Positions 52,401 to 60,948 of a stretch of 64,000 nt of DNA are shown here, piece by piece; positions within the stretch are counted from its first letter, which is position 1, and each line of letters opens with the position of its first letter. The translations under genes were made by a program, and so were the position numbers. The notes beneath the pieces are model-generated. The model was not told the DNA's origin and did no database searches. It saw only the letters and a program-made list of their open reading frames with translations. Source of the DNA: Cognatishimia coralii (GTDB lineage Bacteria; Pseudomonadota; Alphaproteobacteria; Rhodobacterales; Rhodobacteraceae); NCBI RefSeq assembly GCF_037478305.1, contig NZ_JBBGAZ010000002.1, forward strand, positions 1-64,000, read 5' to 3'.

Positions 52401-54832
52401 TTCCGGTGACCGATGATTGGGGCGCAGGCGCCTATGTGACGGCATCCTTGGTGCGCCCTATGGACGTTGACAACGGATTGAACCCGTCGCGCGCTTTGGG
52501 GCTGAGCTATGCCAAAGTTGATCCGGGTTCGAAACTTTTGGGCGTGACCCTAGAGGCGCCAGACAAGATGGAACCAAACGCTCCTTTAACGGTCGGCATC
52601 GATGTTAAGGGCATCACCGCAAGTGAAACCGCCTATGTGACCCTTGCCGCGGTTGATGTGGGAATCCTCAATCTCACCGGATTTCAAAGCCCAGATCCTG
52701 AAGGGCACTATTTTGGTCAACGCCGTCTGGGCATGGAAATCCGCGATATCTATGGCCGTTTGATCAATGGCATGAACGGCGCGATGGGGGCCGTGCGATC
52801 CGGCGGCGATGCGATGGCGCAAGCGGGGCTGCAGTCTCCGCCACCGACCGAAGAGCTTGTGGCGTTTTTCTCGGGACCAATCACGGTTGGCGCGGATGGC
52901 CGCGCGGACGTGTCGTTTGACATGCCCGATTTCAACGGCACCGTGAAACTGATGGCCGTGGCCTGGAGCGCCACCGCTGTCGGCCAAGCAGATCGGGACG
53001 TATTGGTGCGCAATCCCATCGTGCTCAGCGCCAGCTTGCCGCGTTTCCTTGCACCCGGTGACACCAGCCGCTTGCTATTGGACATCACCCATGCCGAAGG
53101 TCCAGCGGGGCGCGTTGGCTTGAATGTCTTTGCCACAGGCGGCGTTCAGCTAGACCTTAGAACAACGCCGCGCGGCGTGGATTTGGCAGAGTCAGAGACG
53201 CAAAAGCTGGTTATCCCGCTTTCGGTGGACAGTGTTGGAGATCACCTGATTTCCATCGCCCTGACAACGCCCGGCGGCAAGCTTTTGACCAAAGACCTAA
53301 CGCTACCGGTGCGTCAGAACGATCCTGAAGTCAGCACGACCCAGCGCCTCACGCTTGCCGCAGGTGACACGCTGAGCTTTGACCAGGGACTCTTCGCAGA
53401 CCTCCGCCCGGGGACGGCGTCTTCGATCATCTCAGCAGGCCCGCTCGCGCGATTTGATGCGCCCGGCCTCTTGGCAGCTCTGGATCGCTACCCCTATGGC
53501 TGCACGGAACAGATCACCTCAGGCGCATTGCCGCTGTTGTATTTTGATGATCTGTCCGCCGCCCTCGGATTTGGCGACCGGGACCGCATTCAGGAACGTG
53601 TCGATCAGGCTATCGCGCAGATCCTGACCCGTCAGTCCTCAAATGGAGCCTTCGGGCTTTGGCGCCCGGGCACCGGGGACCTGTGGCTTGACGCCTATGT
53701 CAGCGACTTCCTCAGCCAAGCGCGGGCGCAGGGTTATGACGTGCCTCAGCTCGCCTTCAGGCAAGCCATGGACAACCTCAGAAACCGCGTAAATTTCGCG
53801 CCGGACTTTGACAGCGACGGCGGCCCTATTGCCTATGCCCTGATGGTCTTGACCCGCGAAGGCGCGGCAGCTATCGGTGATCTGCGCTATTATGCCGACG
53901 TGAAAGCCGAGGCCTTTGATACGCCTCTGGCCGCAGCTCAGCTTGGCGCAGCCTTGGCGTTTTACGGGGATCAGCTGCGCAGTGACCGCATGTTCGCAGC
54001 GGCGGCCCGCCAGATCGCGTCACGTACGACGGATGAGACGAGCCAGTTGTGGCGTGCTGACTACGGTAGCAACTTGCGCGATGCGGCGGGTCTGTTAACC
54101 CTCGCCGTTGGCGCAGGCAGCGAAGTCGTGAACCGCAATGCTCTGGCGCAGCGTATTTCCAGCACGTCGCGCGCCATGTCCACGCAAGAAAGCGCATGGG
54201 CGTTGATGGCGGCGCATGCTTTGGTTCAGGATCCGGCGACGTCTGGATTGCTCGTCAACGGAGCGCCCATAGATGGGCCCTTCCTGCGCACTGTCGCGGG
54301 GAATTGGTTCGATCCAATCGACATCACCAACACCAGCGGGCGGCCCACCGACGTGACCGTCACCACCGTCGGCGTGCCGACCTTCGATGTTCCAGCGGGC
54401 GGCTATGGCTATGCGATCACGCGCGATTATTTCACGATGGAAGGTGCTCCGATTGATCCAAGTCTGGTGCGGGTGGGCGACCGCTTTGTCACCGTCCTGC
54501 GCGTGAAGCCTTTTGAAAAGGGAGGCGCGCGGCTGATGGTTAATGATCCTCTGCCCGCAGGGTTTGAGATCGACAACCCGAACCTCTTGCGCAGTGGAGA
54601 CCTTCGCGAGCTGTCTTGGCTGGAACTCAATGGGGCCACCCATACGGAATTCCGCAGCGACCGGTTCTTGGCCGCCGTCGATTGGCGCTCTGATCAGGCG
54701 TTCCAACTGGCCTATGTGGTGCGCGCGGTGTCGCCCGGTGATTTCCACCATCCCGCGGCCAGCGTCGAAGACATGTATAACCCGCGCTACCGCGCCCGCA
54801 CGGCGACGGGTCGTCTATTGGTTGCCCAGTGA
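49406..54832 (+). CDS. Alpha-2-macroglobulin-family protein with N-terminal PAN domain
   Basis: A 1808-residue periplasmic protease trap. Signal peptide 1-19 (LSLVTAAHA before QEQ) without a lipobox, so it is probably soluble rather than lipid-anchored as in E. coli. A PAN/Apple-like domain with several cysteines covers about 24-95 (CINACLADTACAAFTY). Repeated macroglobulin strands fill the middle. The thioester CTEQ is complete at 1366-1369 (RYPYGCTEQITS), so it can react with attacking proteases. The last quarter holds the thioester helical domain and a receptor-like end. It overlaps pbpC by 4 bases, the usual A2M-PBP1C pairing for repair of a breached cell wall. Confidence 0.93.
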   Translation: MRFLVRILAILSLVTAAHAQEQLIPERWVVVSPDTDFYGADLTPMFDTSYEACINACLADTACAAFTYNNSKNACFPKTGVDQRDAFEGATSAEVFASRANVRAAAKTRRAELNFLGDGDLFAAYDLATRIGRLHASGPWTVDEMIDAMADRRSRGQFDSAMRWAGGAVAKTDSADLWLQYAQLNLSIRENGQLQNKHRNRAFSAMINAYLRGTSPAFRASVLGDMAQILPDLGRGRDSIDALRLAQATQPRLDFETALNDAIAKYGFRITDSSVDSDAASPRICAQFSEPLRKSGVDYGPFVKRLDQRLAVVAEGNQLCVSGLTHGERYTLTFREGLPAESGETLVRDISLNLYVRDRTPALRFPGRAYVLPRTPDAGIPIETVNLNQVELTLRQVSDRNLLRAIQDSYFGQPLSVWQERTFDREIAETVWTGTGQVENTLNQDMLTRLPVGDIINDLVPGIYALTAAIAGDDPYEETDATQWFVLSDLGVTTMSGADGLHVVVQSLTDVQALADTKVTLLSRANRVLAESMTDGAGYARFDAGLTRGTGGAAPALLLLENGEDMAFLSLTDPAFDLSDRGVEGRPPAPPLDLFVATDRGAYRAGETIYATALLRGDQAEAIEGLPITAIVKRPDGVEYTRIVSTQDQAGGRVFEIPVASSAPRGSYAMSFYSDTKAPALAVHSVLVEDFIPERIDFELTLPDGPLRLGDRPPLTIDARYLFGAPGADLPVDGQVTLRAQNELAGYPGYQFGRYDDRFNPRTNGFGPERTDATGQVTLELPLPNVDAAQPLVADLTVWMSEGSGRPVERRISAEVIPDRDMIGIKPLFDDIVAENGEARFEVIALESGLNRVEKPVSWTLNRVHTRYQWYQLYGNWNWEPVTRRERIAGGDAVLGADPLRIAAPVEWGQYELVVESTEGAYVASAVEFYAGWYAPADVSETPDTLELSLDKDMYRPGDTARLRIVPRAAGTALVSVVSNRLIAMQTVEVGEGATLVDIPVTDDWGAGAYVTASLVRPMDVDNGLNPSRALGLSYAKVDPGSKLLGVTLEAPDKMEPNAPLTVGIDVKGITASETAYVTLAAVDVGILNLTGFQSPDPEGHYFGQRRLGMEIRDIYGRLINGMNGAMGAVRSGGDAMAQAGLQSPPPTEELVAFFSGPITVGADGRADVSFDMPDFNGTVKLMAVAWSATAVGQADRDVLVRNPIVLSASLPRFLAPGDTSRLLLDITHAEGPAGRVGLNVFATGGVQLDLRTTPRGVDLAESETQKLVIPLSVDSVGDHLISIALTTPGGKLLTKDLTLPVRQNDPEVSTTQRLTLAAGDTLSFDQGLFADLRPGTASSIISAGPLARFDAPGLLAALDRYPYGCTEQITSGALPLLYFDDLSAALGFGDRDRIQERVDQAIAQILTRQSSNGAFGLWRPGTGDLWLDAYVSDFLSQARAQGYDVPQLAFRQAMDNLRNRVNFAPDFDSDGGPIAYALMVLTREGAAAIGDLRYYADVKAEAFDTPLAAAQLGAALAFYGDQLRSDRMFAAAARQIASRTTDETSQLWRADYGSNLRDAAGLLTLAVGAGSEVVNRNALAQRISSTSRAMSTQESAWALMAAHALVQDPATSGLLVNGAPIDGPFLRTVAGNWFDPIDITNTSGRPTDVTVTTVGVPTFDVPAGGYGYAITRDYFTMEGAPIDPSLVRVGDRFVTVLRVKPFEKGGARLMVNDPLPAGFEIDNPNLLRSGDLRELSWLELNGATHTEFRSDRFLAAVDWRSDQAFQLAYVVRAVSPGDFHHPAASVEDMYNPRYRARTATGRLLVAQ

Positions 54833-56868
54833 AGCTGAGGCTTCTCCTTGCAATATTGCTCTGCGTCCTTGCGGGCGCGGGGGTGCGGGATGGCTTTGAT
54901 CGCTGGATCGAGGCCACGGACATCCCGCGTCTGGCTGTCGATACCTCGATTGAAATCCGTGATCGCAACGGCGTGTTGATGAGAGCTTTTCCGGTGGAAC
55001 AGGGTCTGTTTCGCTTGGGCGCGCGTGTCGATCAGGTCGACCCTCAGTTTCTGGAGATGTTGATCGCCTATGAAGACAAACGTTTCTATTCCCACGCCGG
55101 TGTCGACCTTTTGGCGGGCGTGCGTGCGGTTTGGCAGGCGGTCTGGCACCGAGAGGTTGTGTCGGGCGGATCAACGCTCACCATGCAGGCGGCACGTCTG
55201 CTGGAAAACTCGGGCACGGGTGATCTGAAAGGGAAACTGCGCCAGATGCGTTTGGCTTGGGCCTTAGAGCGGCAGCTTGAAAAGGACGAGATCCTGTCGC
55301 TCTATCTGACAAACGCGCCCTATGGTGGAAATATCGAAGGGATTCGAGCGGCGACTTTGACGTGGTTTGGCAAGGAACCCCGTCGGCTCACACCCGCAGA
55401 ATCCGCCTTCCTGATCGCCCTGCCGCAAGCCCCGGAACGGCGCAGGCCGGATCGTTTTCCGGAAAACGCCAGTGCCGCGCGGGAACATGTTTTGGACAGG
55501 ATGATCGCGCGTGGTGTTTTGACCGCCGAAGCCTCGACACCAGAGCCAATGCCGACGCAGCGACGCGCCCTGCCCATGCTGGCGCCTCACCTCGCGGATC
55601 GCGTGATAGCGGCCGAGGATTGGGGCGACGGTCAACGCCTGACCTTGGATGCAACGCTGCAAGACGCTGTACGCGAGTTGGCCGCAAAGGCTCTGCATGG
55701 ACGCGACCCCAGCATGTCGATTGCGATCCTCGTGGCGGATCATCAGACCGGAGAGGTCCTCGCGTCGCTTGGATCCGCAGATTACACCGCCGCGCAGAAT
55801 GACGGGTTTGTCGACATGACCGAGGCGGTGCGCTCTCCGGGCTCGACGCTGAAGCCGCTGGTCTATGGAATGGGCTTTGATCAGGGTCTGATTCACCCGA
55901 AAACGCTGATAGATGATCGCCCGGTGGCCTTTGGCACCTATGCGCCGCAGAACTTTGATGGACGGTTTCGCGGGCAGATATCCGTCGAAGACGCCCTGAA
56001 ACAATCGCTGAACATCCCCGTCGTCCTGCTGACCGAAGACATCGGCCCCGCGCGACTGCTTGCAAAAATGAACGCAGCGGGGGTCCGAGCGCGTTTACCT
56101 TCGGGTCAGGCCGGTTTGGCCATGGCGCTTGGCGGTGTGGGTGTGACGCTTCATGATCTGGTCGGACTTTACGCAAGTCTCGCCAACGAAGGGCGGCGCG
56201 TGGATTTGCATCACGCCACCCAAGACACTCAAGAAAACGCGCAGGTGATCAGCCGGTCCGCCGCATGGCACGTCAGCCATATTCTTTCCAACATCCCGGT
56301 GCCCGCCGGGGCTGCGAGAGGAAAGCTCGCCTATAAAACCGGCACCAGCTATGGGCATCGGGACGCCTGGGCCATCGGCTATGACGCGCGCCATGTTGTC
56401 GGAGTCTGGATGGGGCGTCCGGACGGCACTCCCGTCCCTGGTGCTTTCGGAGGAGATCTTGCCGCGCCGGTCCTGTTTGACGTTTTCGGCCTGATCAAAC
56501 CCGAGATCGAGGCCTTTCCTCCGCCTCCGCCAGAGACACTTTTGCTAAGTCACGCAGCCTTGCCAAAGCCTCTGAAAGTCTTTCGCGGACGGCGGGCCGC
56601 GTTCGAAAACACCGGTGGGCTAGAGCTGACCTTTCCCCCAAATGGCGCGCGGCTTACGGCCGCTGAAGAGGGCGTCACCCTGAAGATCCGACAAGGGGTG
56701 CCACCGTTTTCGGTGCTGGCCAATGACCGCCTTGTCCTGTCAGGCCAATACGCGCGCGAGCTACATGTGCCAGACCTTGGCGCGGGTGCCTCAACCCTGT
56801 CGGTGCTTGACTCTCAAGGTCAGTCCGACCGCGTAGAGATCTGGGTCGGCGGGGCGCAACTCCATTGA
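54829..56868 (+). CDS. pbpC: Penicillin-binding protein 1C
   Basis: A 679-residue bifunctional peptidoglycan synthase anchored by one N-terminal segment (residues 3-18). The GT51 domain has catalytic Glu82 in YEDKRFYSHAGVD and GGSTLTMQAARL. The transpeptidase domain has SxxK Ser339-Lys342 (PGSTLKPL), a QSLN motif and KTGTS from Lys503. A BiPBP_C domain (FPPNGARLTAAEEGVTLKI) ends the chain. GTG start overlaps the A2M stop (GTGA). Known partner of bacterial A2M; together they may trap proteases and mend peptidoglycan. Confidence 0.94.
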   Translation: MKLRLLLAILLCVLAGAGVRDGFDRWIEATDIPRLAVDTSIEIRDRNGVLMRAFPVEQGLFRLGARVDQVDPQFLEMLIAYEDKRFYSHAGVDLLAGVRAVWQAVWHREVVSGGSTLTMQAARLLENSGTGDLKGKLRQMRLAWALERQLEKDEILSLYLTNAPYGGNIEGIRAATLTWFGKEPRRLTPAESAFLIALPQAPERRRPDRFPENASAAREHVLDRMIARGVLTAEASTPEPMPTQRRALPMLAPHLADRVIAAEDWGDGQRLTLDATLQDAVRELAAKALHGRDPSMSIAILVADHQTGEVLASLGSADYTAAQNDGFVDMTEAVRSPGSTLKPLVYGMGFDQGLIHPKTLIDDRPVAFGTYAPQNFDGRFRGQISVEDALKQSLNIPVVLLTEDIGPARLLAKMNAAGVRARLPSGQAGLAMALGGVGVTLHDLVGLYASLANEGRRVDLHHATQDTQENAQVISRSAAWHVSHILSNIPVPAGAARGKLAYKTGTSYGHRDAWAIGYDARHVVGVWMGRPDGTPVPGAFGGDLAAPVLFDVFGLIKPEIEAFPPPPPETLLLSHAALPKPLKVFRGRRAAFENTGGLELTFPPNGARLTAAEEGVTLKIRQGVPPFSVLANDRLVLSGQYARELHVPDLGAGASTLSVLDSQGQSDRVEIWVGGAQLH

Positions 56869-56899
56869 CAGAACCCGCTTTGACGTGCAGGTCAGACAG

Positions 56900-57460
56900 A
56901 TGAACACCGATACGGAAATTCTCGATCTTTTGCCCGCGCGGCTCAAGGATGCGCGGCGGGCGCAGGGGCTGTCTTTGGATGCTGTGGCGAAGCTTTCGGG
57001 CGTGTCACGCTCGATGGTGAGCCAGATTGAACGCGGCGAAAGCAGCCCGACAATTGCAACACTCTGGAACCTGACCCGCGCGTTACAGGTGGATTTCGCG
57101 GGCCTTTTGGATCGGCAAGAGTTGACCGACCGGGTCGAGGTTCTACGCGCTGCCAATGTGCCCACCATCGAGAACCGCGGCGAGGGTTGTAATATCCGCA
57201 TCCTCAGCGCGCCCGAAGATGCTGGTAAACACGAGCTTTATGACTTGGTGTTTTCCAGCGGTGGCAAGTTGGTCAGTGGCCCGCATGGGCGTGGCACGCG
57301 CGAGCATCTGACGGTGATAGAAGGTCGTGTTCGGGTGAGTTCTGGCTCCGCCACCGAAGAGGTCGCGGCAGGCGACACCGCGCGCTATCAGGCTGACGTC
57401 GATCACACCATCGAAGCCATTGGCGTCGCCCGCGCGCTTCTGGTCGTTCAAACCACCTAA
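56900..57460 (+). CDS. XRE-family regulator with cupin domain
   Basis: A 186-residue transcription factor: an N-terminal helix-turn-helix (LKDARRAQGLSLDAVAKLSG, then SRSMVSQIERGESSPTIATL) and a C-terminal cupin (about 115-182, GRGTREHLTVIEGRVRVSSG). Cupin regulators of this type often sense small molecules in amino-acid or polyamine metabolism. ATG at 56900 is preferred over 56885. It lies upstream of kbl-tdh on the same strand, so threonine-glycine control is a plausible but unproven role. Confidence 0.87.
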   Translation: MNTDTEILDLLPARLKDARRAQGLSLDAVAKLSGVSRSMVSQIERGESSPTIATLWNLTRALQVDFAGLLDRQELTDRVEVLRAANVPTIENRGEGCNIRILSAPEDAGKHELYDLVFSSGGKLVSGPHGRGTREHLTVIEGRVRVSSGSATEEVAAGDTARYQADVDHTIEAIGVARALLVVQTT

Positions 57461-57661
57461 ACCAAACAATTTTATTCGTTTCAGGCCCTCATTGACGTGA
57501 GCAGGCCCCGAAATGTCGTGCGCGCTTTGGAGTTTTCCTTTTGGCGGCCACAGGCTGAGTGCGTCCGCGATCTCGGATTTTTCTTGGCAAAATCCTGTAT
57601 TTTGGATATTTCTCCATTATGGCAGATTTTCTTGCCGCGATTCCGCTATTGGAGAGATCAA
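57461..57661 (+). promoter_or_regulatory. Promoter region of kbl-tdh
   Basis: The 201-base gap carries an imperfect inverted repeat (GGCAAAATC near 57586 and GATTTTCTTGCC near 57622) around an AT-rich core TGTATTTTGGATATTTCTCC. This could be an operator for a threonine- or Lrp-type regulator. GGAGAG precedes the kbl ATG. No other gene is seen; the kbl frame is open upstream, but Kbl proteins start at MTTDF. Confidence 0.4.
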
Positions 57662-58849
57662 ATGACGACCGACTTCCTGACTCATGTGTCTGCCACTCTG
57701 GACCAGATCGAAGCTGATGGGCTGATGAAGATGGAACGCATGATCACTTCGCCACAGGGCGGAGAAATCTCGGTCGGCGGGCGCTCGGTGATCAACCTGT
57801 GTGCCAACAATTATCTGGGGCTGGCGGATCATCCGGATCTGATCAAAGCCGCACGGGATGCCATGGACCCTAAGGGGTTCGGCATGGCATCGGTGCGCTT
57901 TATCTGCGGGACGCAGGATATTCACCGCGCGTTGGAGCAGCGCCTCGCAGGGTTTCTGAACAAAGACGATGCAATCCTTTTTGCCGCCTGTTTTGATGCG
58001 AATGGCGGTTTGTTCGAGCCGCTTTTGGGGCCAGAGGACGCGATTGTTTCGGACAGTCTGAACCATGCCTCGATCATCGACGGCATCCGCCTGTGTAAGG
58101 CCCAGCGCTATCGCTATGCCAATAACGATATGGCGGATCTTGAGGCCAAGTTGAAAGAGGCACGGGCCGCGGGTGCGCGTCATATTATGGTCGCCACGGA
58201 TGGCGTGTTCTCGATGGACGGCTACCTCGCGAACTTGCCCGAAATCACGCGGATCGCGAAAGTGTACGAAGCGGTTGTGATGGTGGATGATTGCCACGCT
58301 ACGGGGTTCATGGGGCCGAAAGGGGCTGGGACGCCCGATCACTTCGGCGTCGACGTGGATATCCTGACCGGCACCTTGGGCAAAGCTCTGGGTGGTGCGA
58401 TTGGCGGCTATATCGCCGGGCCTCAGCCGGTGATTGACCTCTTGCGCCAACGCGCGCGGCCTTATTTGTTTTCCAACTCTTTGCCCCCGTCCATCGTGGC
58501 AGCAGGCCTTGAAGCGATCCGTTTGGTCGAAGACGGTGCAGACCTGCGTGCGCAATTGTTCAGAAACGCCGACTACTGGCGCGAGGGTCTGACGGAGCTT
58601 GGCTTTACCCTGCTGCCCGGCGCGCATCCGATCATTCCGGTGATGTTGGGCGACGCCCCTCTCGCCCAAGAAATGGCGCGTCGGTTGTTTGACGAAGGCG
58701 TCTATGTATCTGGGTTCTTTTTCCCCGTAGTGCCGCATGGCAAGGCTCGGATCCGCACGCAAATGAACGCACGCCTCACGCGAGCGGAACTGGATCGCGC
58801 TCTGGGAGCCTTCGGCAAAGTCGGCCGGGATTTGGGGGTGATCTCATGA
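57662..58849 (+). CDS. kbl: Glycine C-acetyltransferase (2-amino-3-ketobutyrate CoA ligase)
   Basis: A 395-residue PLP enzyme that splits 2-amino-3-ketobutyrate with CoA to glycine and acetyl-CoA, the second step after threonine dehydrogenase. Lys241 in TLGKALGGAIGGY holds the cofactor; SLNHASIIDG and VDDCHATGFMG are the alpha-oxoamine-synthase motifs. Start at ATG 57662, the point where homologues begin. Its stop overlaps tdh by 4 bases (ATGA), a coupled pair. Confidence 0.95.
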   Translation: MTTDFLTHVSATLDQIEADGLMKMERMITSPQGGEISVGGRSVINLCANNYLGLADHPDLIKAARDAMDPKGFGMASVRFICGTQDIHRALEQRLAGFLNKDDAILFAACFDANGGLFEPLLGPEDAIVSDSLNHASIIDGIRLCKAQRYRYANNDMADLEAKLKEARAAGARHIMVATDGVFSMDGYLANLPEITRIAKVYEAVVMVDDCHATGFMGPKGAGTPDHFGVDVDILTGTLGKALGGAIGGYIAGPQPVIDLLRQRARPYLFSNSLPPSIVAAGLEAIRLVEDGADLRAQLFRNADYWREGLTELGFTLLPGAHPIIPVMLGDAPLAQEMARRLFDEGVYVSGFFFPVVPHGKARIRTQMNARLTRAELDRALGAFGKVGRDLGVIS

Positions 58850-59892
58850 CGCTCCCCAACACAATGAAAGCACTTGAGAAGTCGCATCCCGAAGCGGGCC
58901 TCTGGATGGTGCAAGCTCCTGTGCCGGAAATCGGTCCGGATGAGGTGCTGATCAAGGTCAGGAAAACTGGGATCTGTGGTACGGACATTCATATCTGGAA
59001 TTGGGACGACTGGGCGTCTGCCACCGTACCAACACCCATGATCACCGGGCATGAGTTCGCGGGCGAGATCGTAGAGATCGGGCGCGATGTGACGGGCCTC
59101 TCGATTGGTCAGCGGTGCTCGGGCGAAGGTCATCTGATTGGCACAGACAGTCGACAGAGCCGCGCGGGCAAGTTCCATCTCGACCCCGGCACGCGTGGGA
59201 TCGGTGTGAATGAACAGGGGGCTTTTGCCCAATATCTGCGCCTGCCCGCCTTCAACGTCGTACCTCTGCCTGCAAGCATCCCAGACGAGATCGGCGCGAT
59301 CCTCGACCCGCTTGGCAACGCCGTCCACACCGCTCTCAGTTTCGATCTGTTGGGCGAAGACGTTCTGATCACTGGCGCCGGACCCATCGGCATCATGGCC
59401 GCTGCCGTCGCGCGTCACGCAGGTGCGCGTAATGTTGTGATCACCGACATCAACCCAGATCGTCTGAAACTGGCCGAACATGTGGTACCGACAGTGCGCG
59501 CTGTCGACGTGCGCAACGAAGCGCTTGAGGACGTGATCCACGAGCTCGGCATGAAAGAGGGCTTTGACGTGGGCCTTGAGATGTCCGGCAATCAGGTTGC
59601 TCTGGATCAGATGGTCGAGAGCCTCGTGATGGGCGGCAAGATCGCTTTGCTCGGCATCCCGCCCGGCAAGTCTCCGGTAGATTGGAGCCGCATCGTGTTC
59701 AAAGCCATCACCATCAAAGGCGTCTATGGCCGCGAGATGTTTGAAACCTGGTACAAGATGATCGCCATGCTGGAGAACGGCTTGGATGTGAGCCGCGTGA
59801 TCACCCATGAGTTTGCGGTTGATCAGTTCAGGGACGGCTTTGAGGCGATGCTTTCGGGACGTTCAGGTAAGGTCGTCCTGAACTGGGCTTAG
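58846..59892 (+). CDS. tdh: L-threonine 3-dehydrogenase without the structural zinc site
   Basis: A 348-residue medium-chain dehydrogenase that oxidises L-threonine with NAD+. The catalytic zinc ligands Cys44, His69 and Glu70 (TGICGTDIH, ITGHEFAGE) and NAD motif ITGAGPIGIMAAAVA are intact. In E. coli Tdh four cysteines bind a structural zinc; at the equivalent positions this protein has Gly99, Ser102, Ser105 and Asp113 (in HLIGTDSRQSRAGKFHLD). The lobe is therefore zinc-free, and the loop may be held otherwise. Coupled to kbl. Confidence 0.93.
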   Translation: MTLPNTMKALEKSHPEAGLWMVQAPVPEIGPDEVLIKVRKTGICGTDIHIWNWDDWASATVPTPMITGHEFAGEIVEIGRDVTGLSIGQRCSGEGHLIGTDSRQSRAGKFHLDPGTRGIGVNEQGAFAQYLRLPAFNVVPLPASIPDEIGAILDPLGNAVHTALSFDLLGEDVLITGAGPIGIMAAAVARHAGARNVVITDINPDRLKLAEHVVPTVRAVDVRNEALEDVIHELGMKEGFDVGLEMSGNQVALDQMVESLVMGGKIALLGIPPGKSPVDWSRIVFKAITIKGVYGREMFETWYKMIAMLENGLDVSRVITHEFAVDQFRDGFEAMLSGRSGKVVLNWA

Positions 59893-59898
59893 AAACGC

Positions 59899-59930
59899 AA
59901 ACAGCGGCGAGGGATCCCGCCGCTGTTTTG
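59899..59930 (+). terminator. Terminator after tdh
   Basis: Arms ACAGCGGCG/CGCCGCTGT around AGGGATCC, followed by TTTGCTTTTG on the plus strand. Confidence 0.85.
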
Positions 59931-60194
59931 CTTTTGTGCGTTCAATCAATACTGAAAAGACTTGAACAGAGTGGAGTCACCCATTCCGTTGATCAAACGA
60001 ACAACGCTTGGAGTTTCCGCTTTCTGCGCGGCAATGAACTTCTGGAATGCGCCAGCTGGTTCATAGGCCTGACGTGTATGTGCTTTCTGCATCTTGTCAC
60101 CTTTGGTTAGCATATATCACGCCCCCACAAGCCGAGGTTTGCCCAAAGCAGCGGCGGAAAGTTGCGCCGAATGTGACGGATTTATGAAACGAGG
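59931..60194. other. Gap between tdh and the phosphatase, with a possible tiny gene
   Basis: About 260 bases with no established gene. The best coding signal is a minus-strand frame, listed separately. The stretch around 60100-60180 is AT-richer (TTAGCATATATCACGC), suggesting a promoter for a minus-strand transcript. No tRNA or further terminator was seen. Confidence 0.4.
59946..60065 (-). CDS. Possible 39-residue small protein
   Basis: Minus-strand frame from ATG 60065, MKPAGAFQKFIAAQKAETPS then VVRLINGMGDSTLFKSFQY and TGA. Codon choice resembles the surrounding genes (CTG, AAG, ATC, GCC, GCG). The ribosome site is weak (CAGG close to ATG); a stronger site AAGGTGACAAG serves an ATG at 60093 in another frame that gives a 38-residue peptide. 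I do not recognise either peptide. Confidence 0.3.
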   Translation of the reverse strand, partial: YEPAGAFQKFIAAQKAETPSVVRLINGMGDSTLFKSFQY

Positions 60195-60935
60195 TTAAAG
60201 CTGGGTTAACGTTTTTTGAGGCTCAAGCGCTTGGCGGCCTGTTTCGGTCAGCACCCAAACCTGCCCGTCTTCAAACACGCCGGGATAGAGCGGCCGCCCA
60301 AAACCTGTGCCTCCGTCAAGGTTCACACGATTGCCTGCGTGTTCTGGGAAGTTCACGGCGGTATGCCCATGGATGATCAATTTGCCATGGTTACGGGTGT
60401 CGTTCAGGAATTCACCGCGGATCCACGTGAGATCAAGCTCGACCTGATCGGTAAAAGCGACGCCCGGACGGATACCCGCATGCGCAAAGAAATGGGTCTC
60501 TGTTTCATAAGAGCAAGGCAGAGCGGCCATGAACGCCTTATGCGCCTCAGGAATCGCGGTGCGCGCTTCTTCGACGATTTCAGATATCAACTTGCCGTCG
60601 ACTTCGACCCCATAACTTTTCAACGTGGCCGCACCGCCCAAAGGTTTGTCAAACCAATGCAGATCGGGACGCAGGAGACTCTCGGCGCGACCATGTTGGA
60701 GGAAATCGATCAGATAGCCGTCGTGATTGCCTTTAAGACAGATCCAATTGCGGCCCTCCGCAAGGCCCAGTGACAAGAGATCGATCACGACGCGACTATC
60801 GGGCCCCCGGTCGATATAATCCCCAAGAAAAACGATCTGCGCATCGGGGCCGCCATCGTCTTCGATCCGCGCAAGTGCGGTCTCCAGCTGAGCAAAGTGG
60901 CCGTGGATATCGCCGATGGCATAGATGGGGGGCAT
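60195..60935 (-). CDS. PPP-family metallophosphoesterase
   Basis: A 246-residue phosphatase with the full PPP signature: GDIHGH, GDYIDRGPDS, KGNHDGYL and HGHTAV. Bacterial members remove phosphate from Ser/Thr proteins or split dinucleoside polyphosphates such as Ap4A. I start at ATG 60935 (MPPIYAIGDIHG) behind GGAG. The serA terminator ends about 15 bases before its start, so it may depend on readthrough from serA or an overlapping promoter. Confidence 0.88.
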   Translation of the reverse strand: MPPIYAIGDIHGHFAQLETALARIEDDGGPDAQIVFLGDYIDRGPDSRVVIDLLSLGLAEGRNWICLKGNHDGYLIDFLQHGRAESLLRPDLHWFDKPLGGAATLKSYGVEVDGKLISEIVEEARTAIPEAHKAFMAALPCSYETETHFFAHAGIRPGVAFTDQVELDLTWIRGEFLNDTRNHGKLIIHGHTAVNFPEHAGNRVNLDGGTGFGRPLYPGVFEDGQVWVLTETGRQALEPQKTLTQL

Positions 60936-60948
60936 AGGGGTCTCCAAT

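Noticed and set aside
57617..58762. 381-residue minus-strand frame opposite kbl
   Set aside because: Kbl is unambiguous on the plus strand; the reverse frame has shadow composition and no ribosome site.
58702..59808. 368-residue minus-strand frame opposite tdh
   Set aside because: Overlaps most of tdh, has no recognisable domain and reflects third-position GC of the real gene.
59928..60110. 60-residue plus-strand frame after tdh
   Set aside because: Starts inside the tdh terminator hairpin's T tract and has no ribosome site; the minus-strand frame there looks more like coding sequence.
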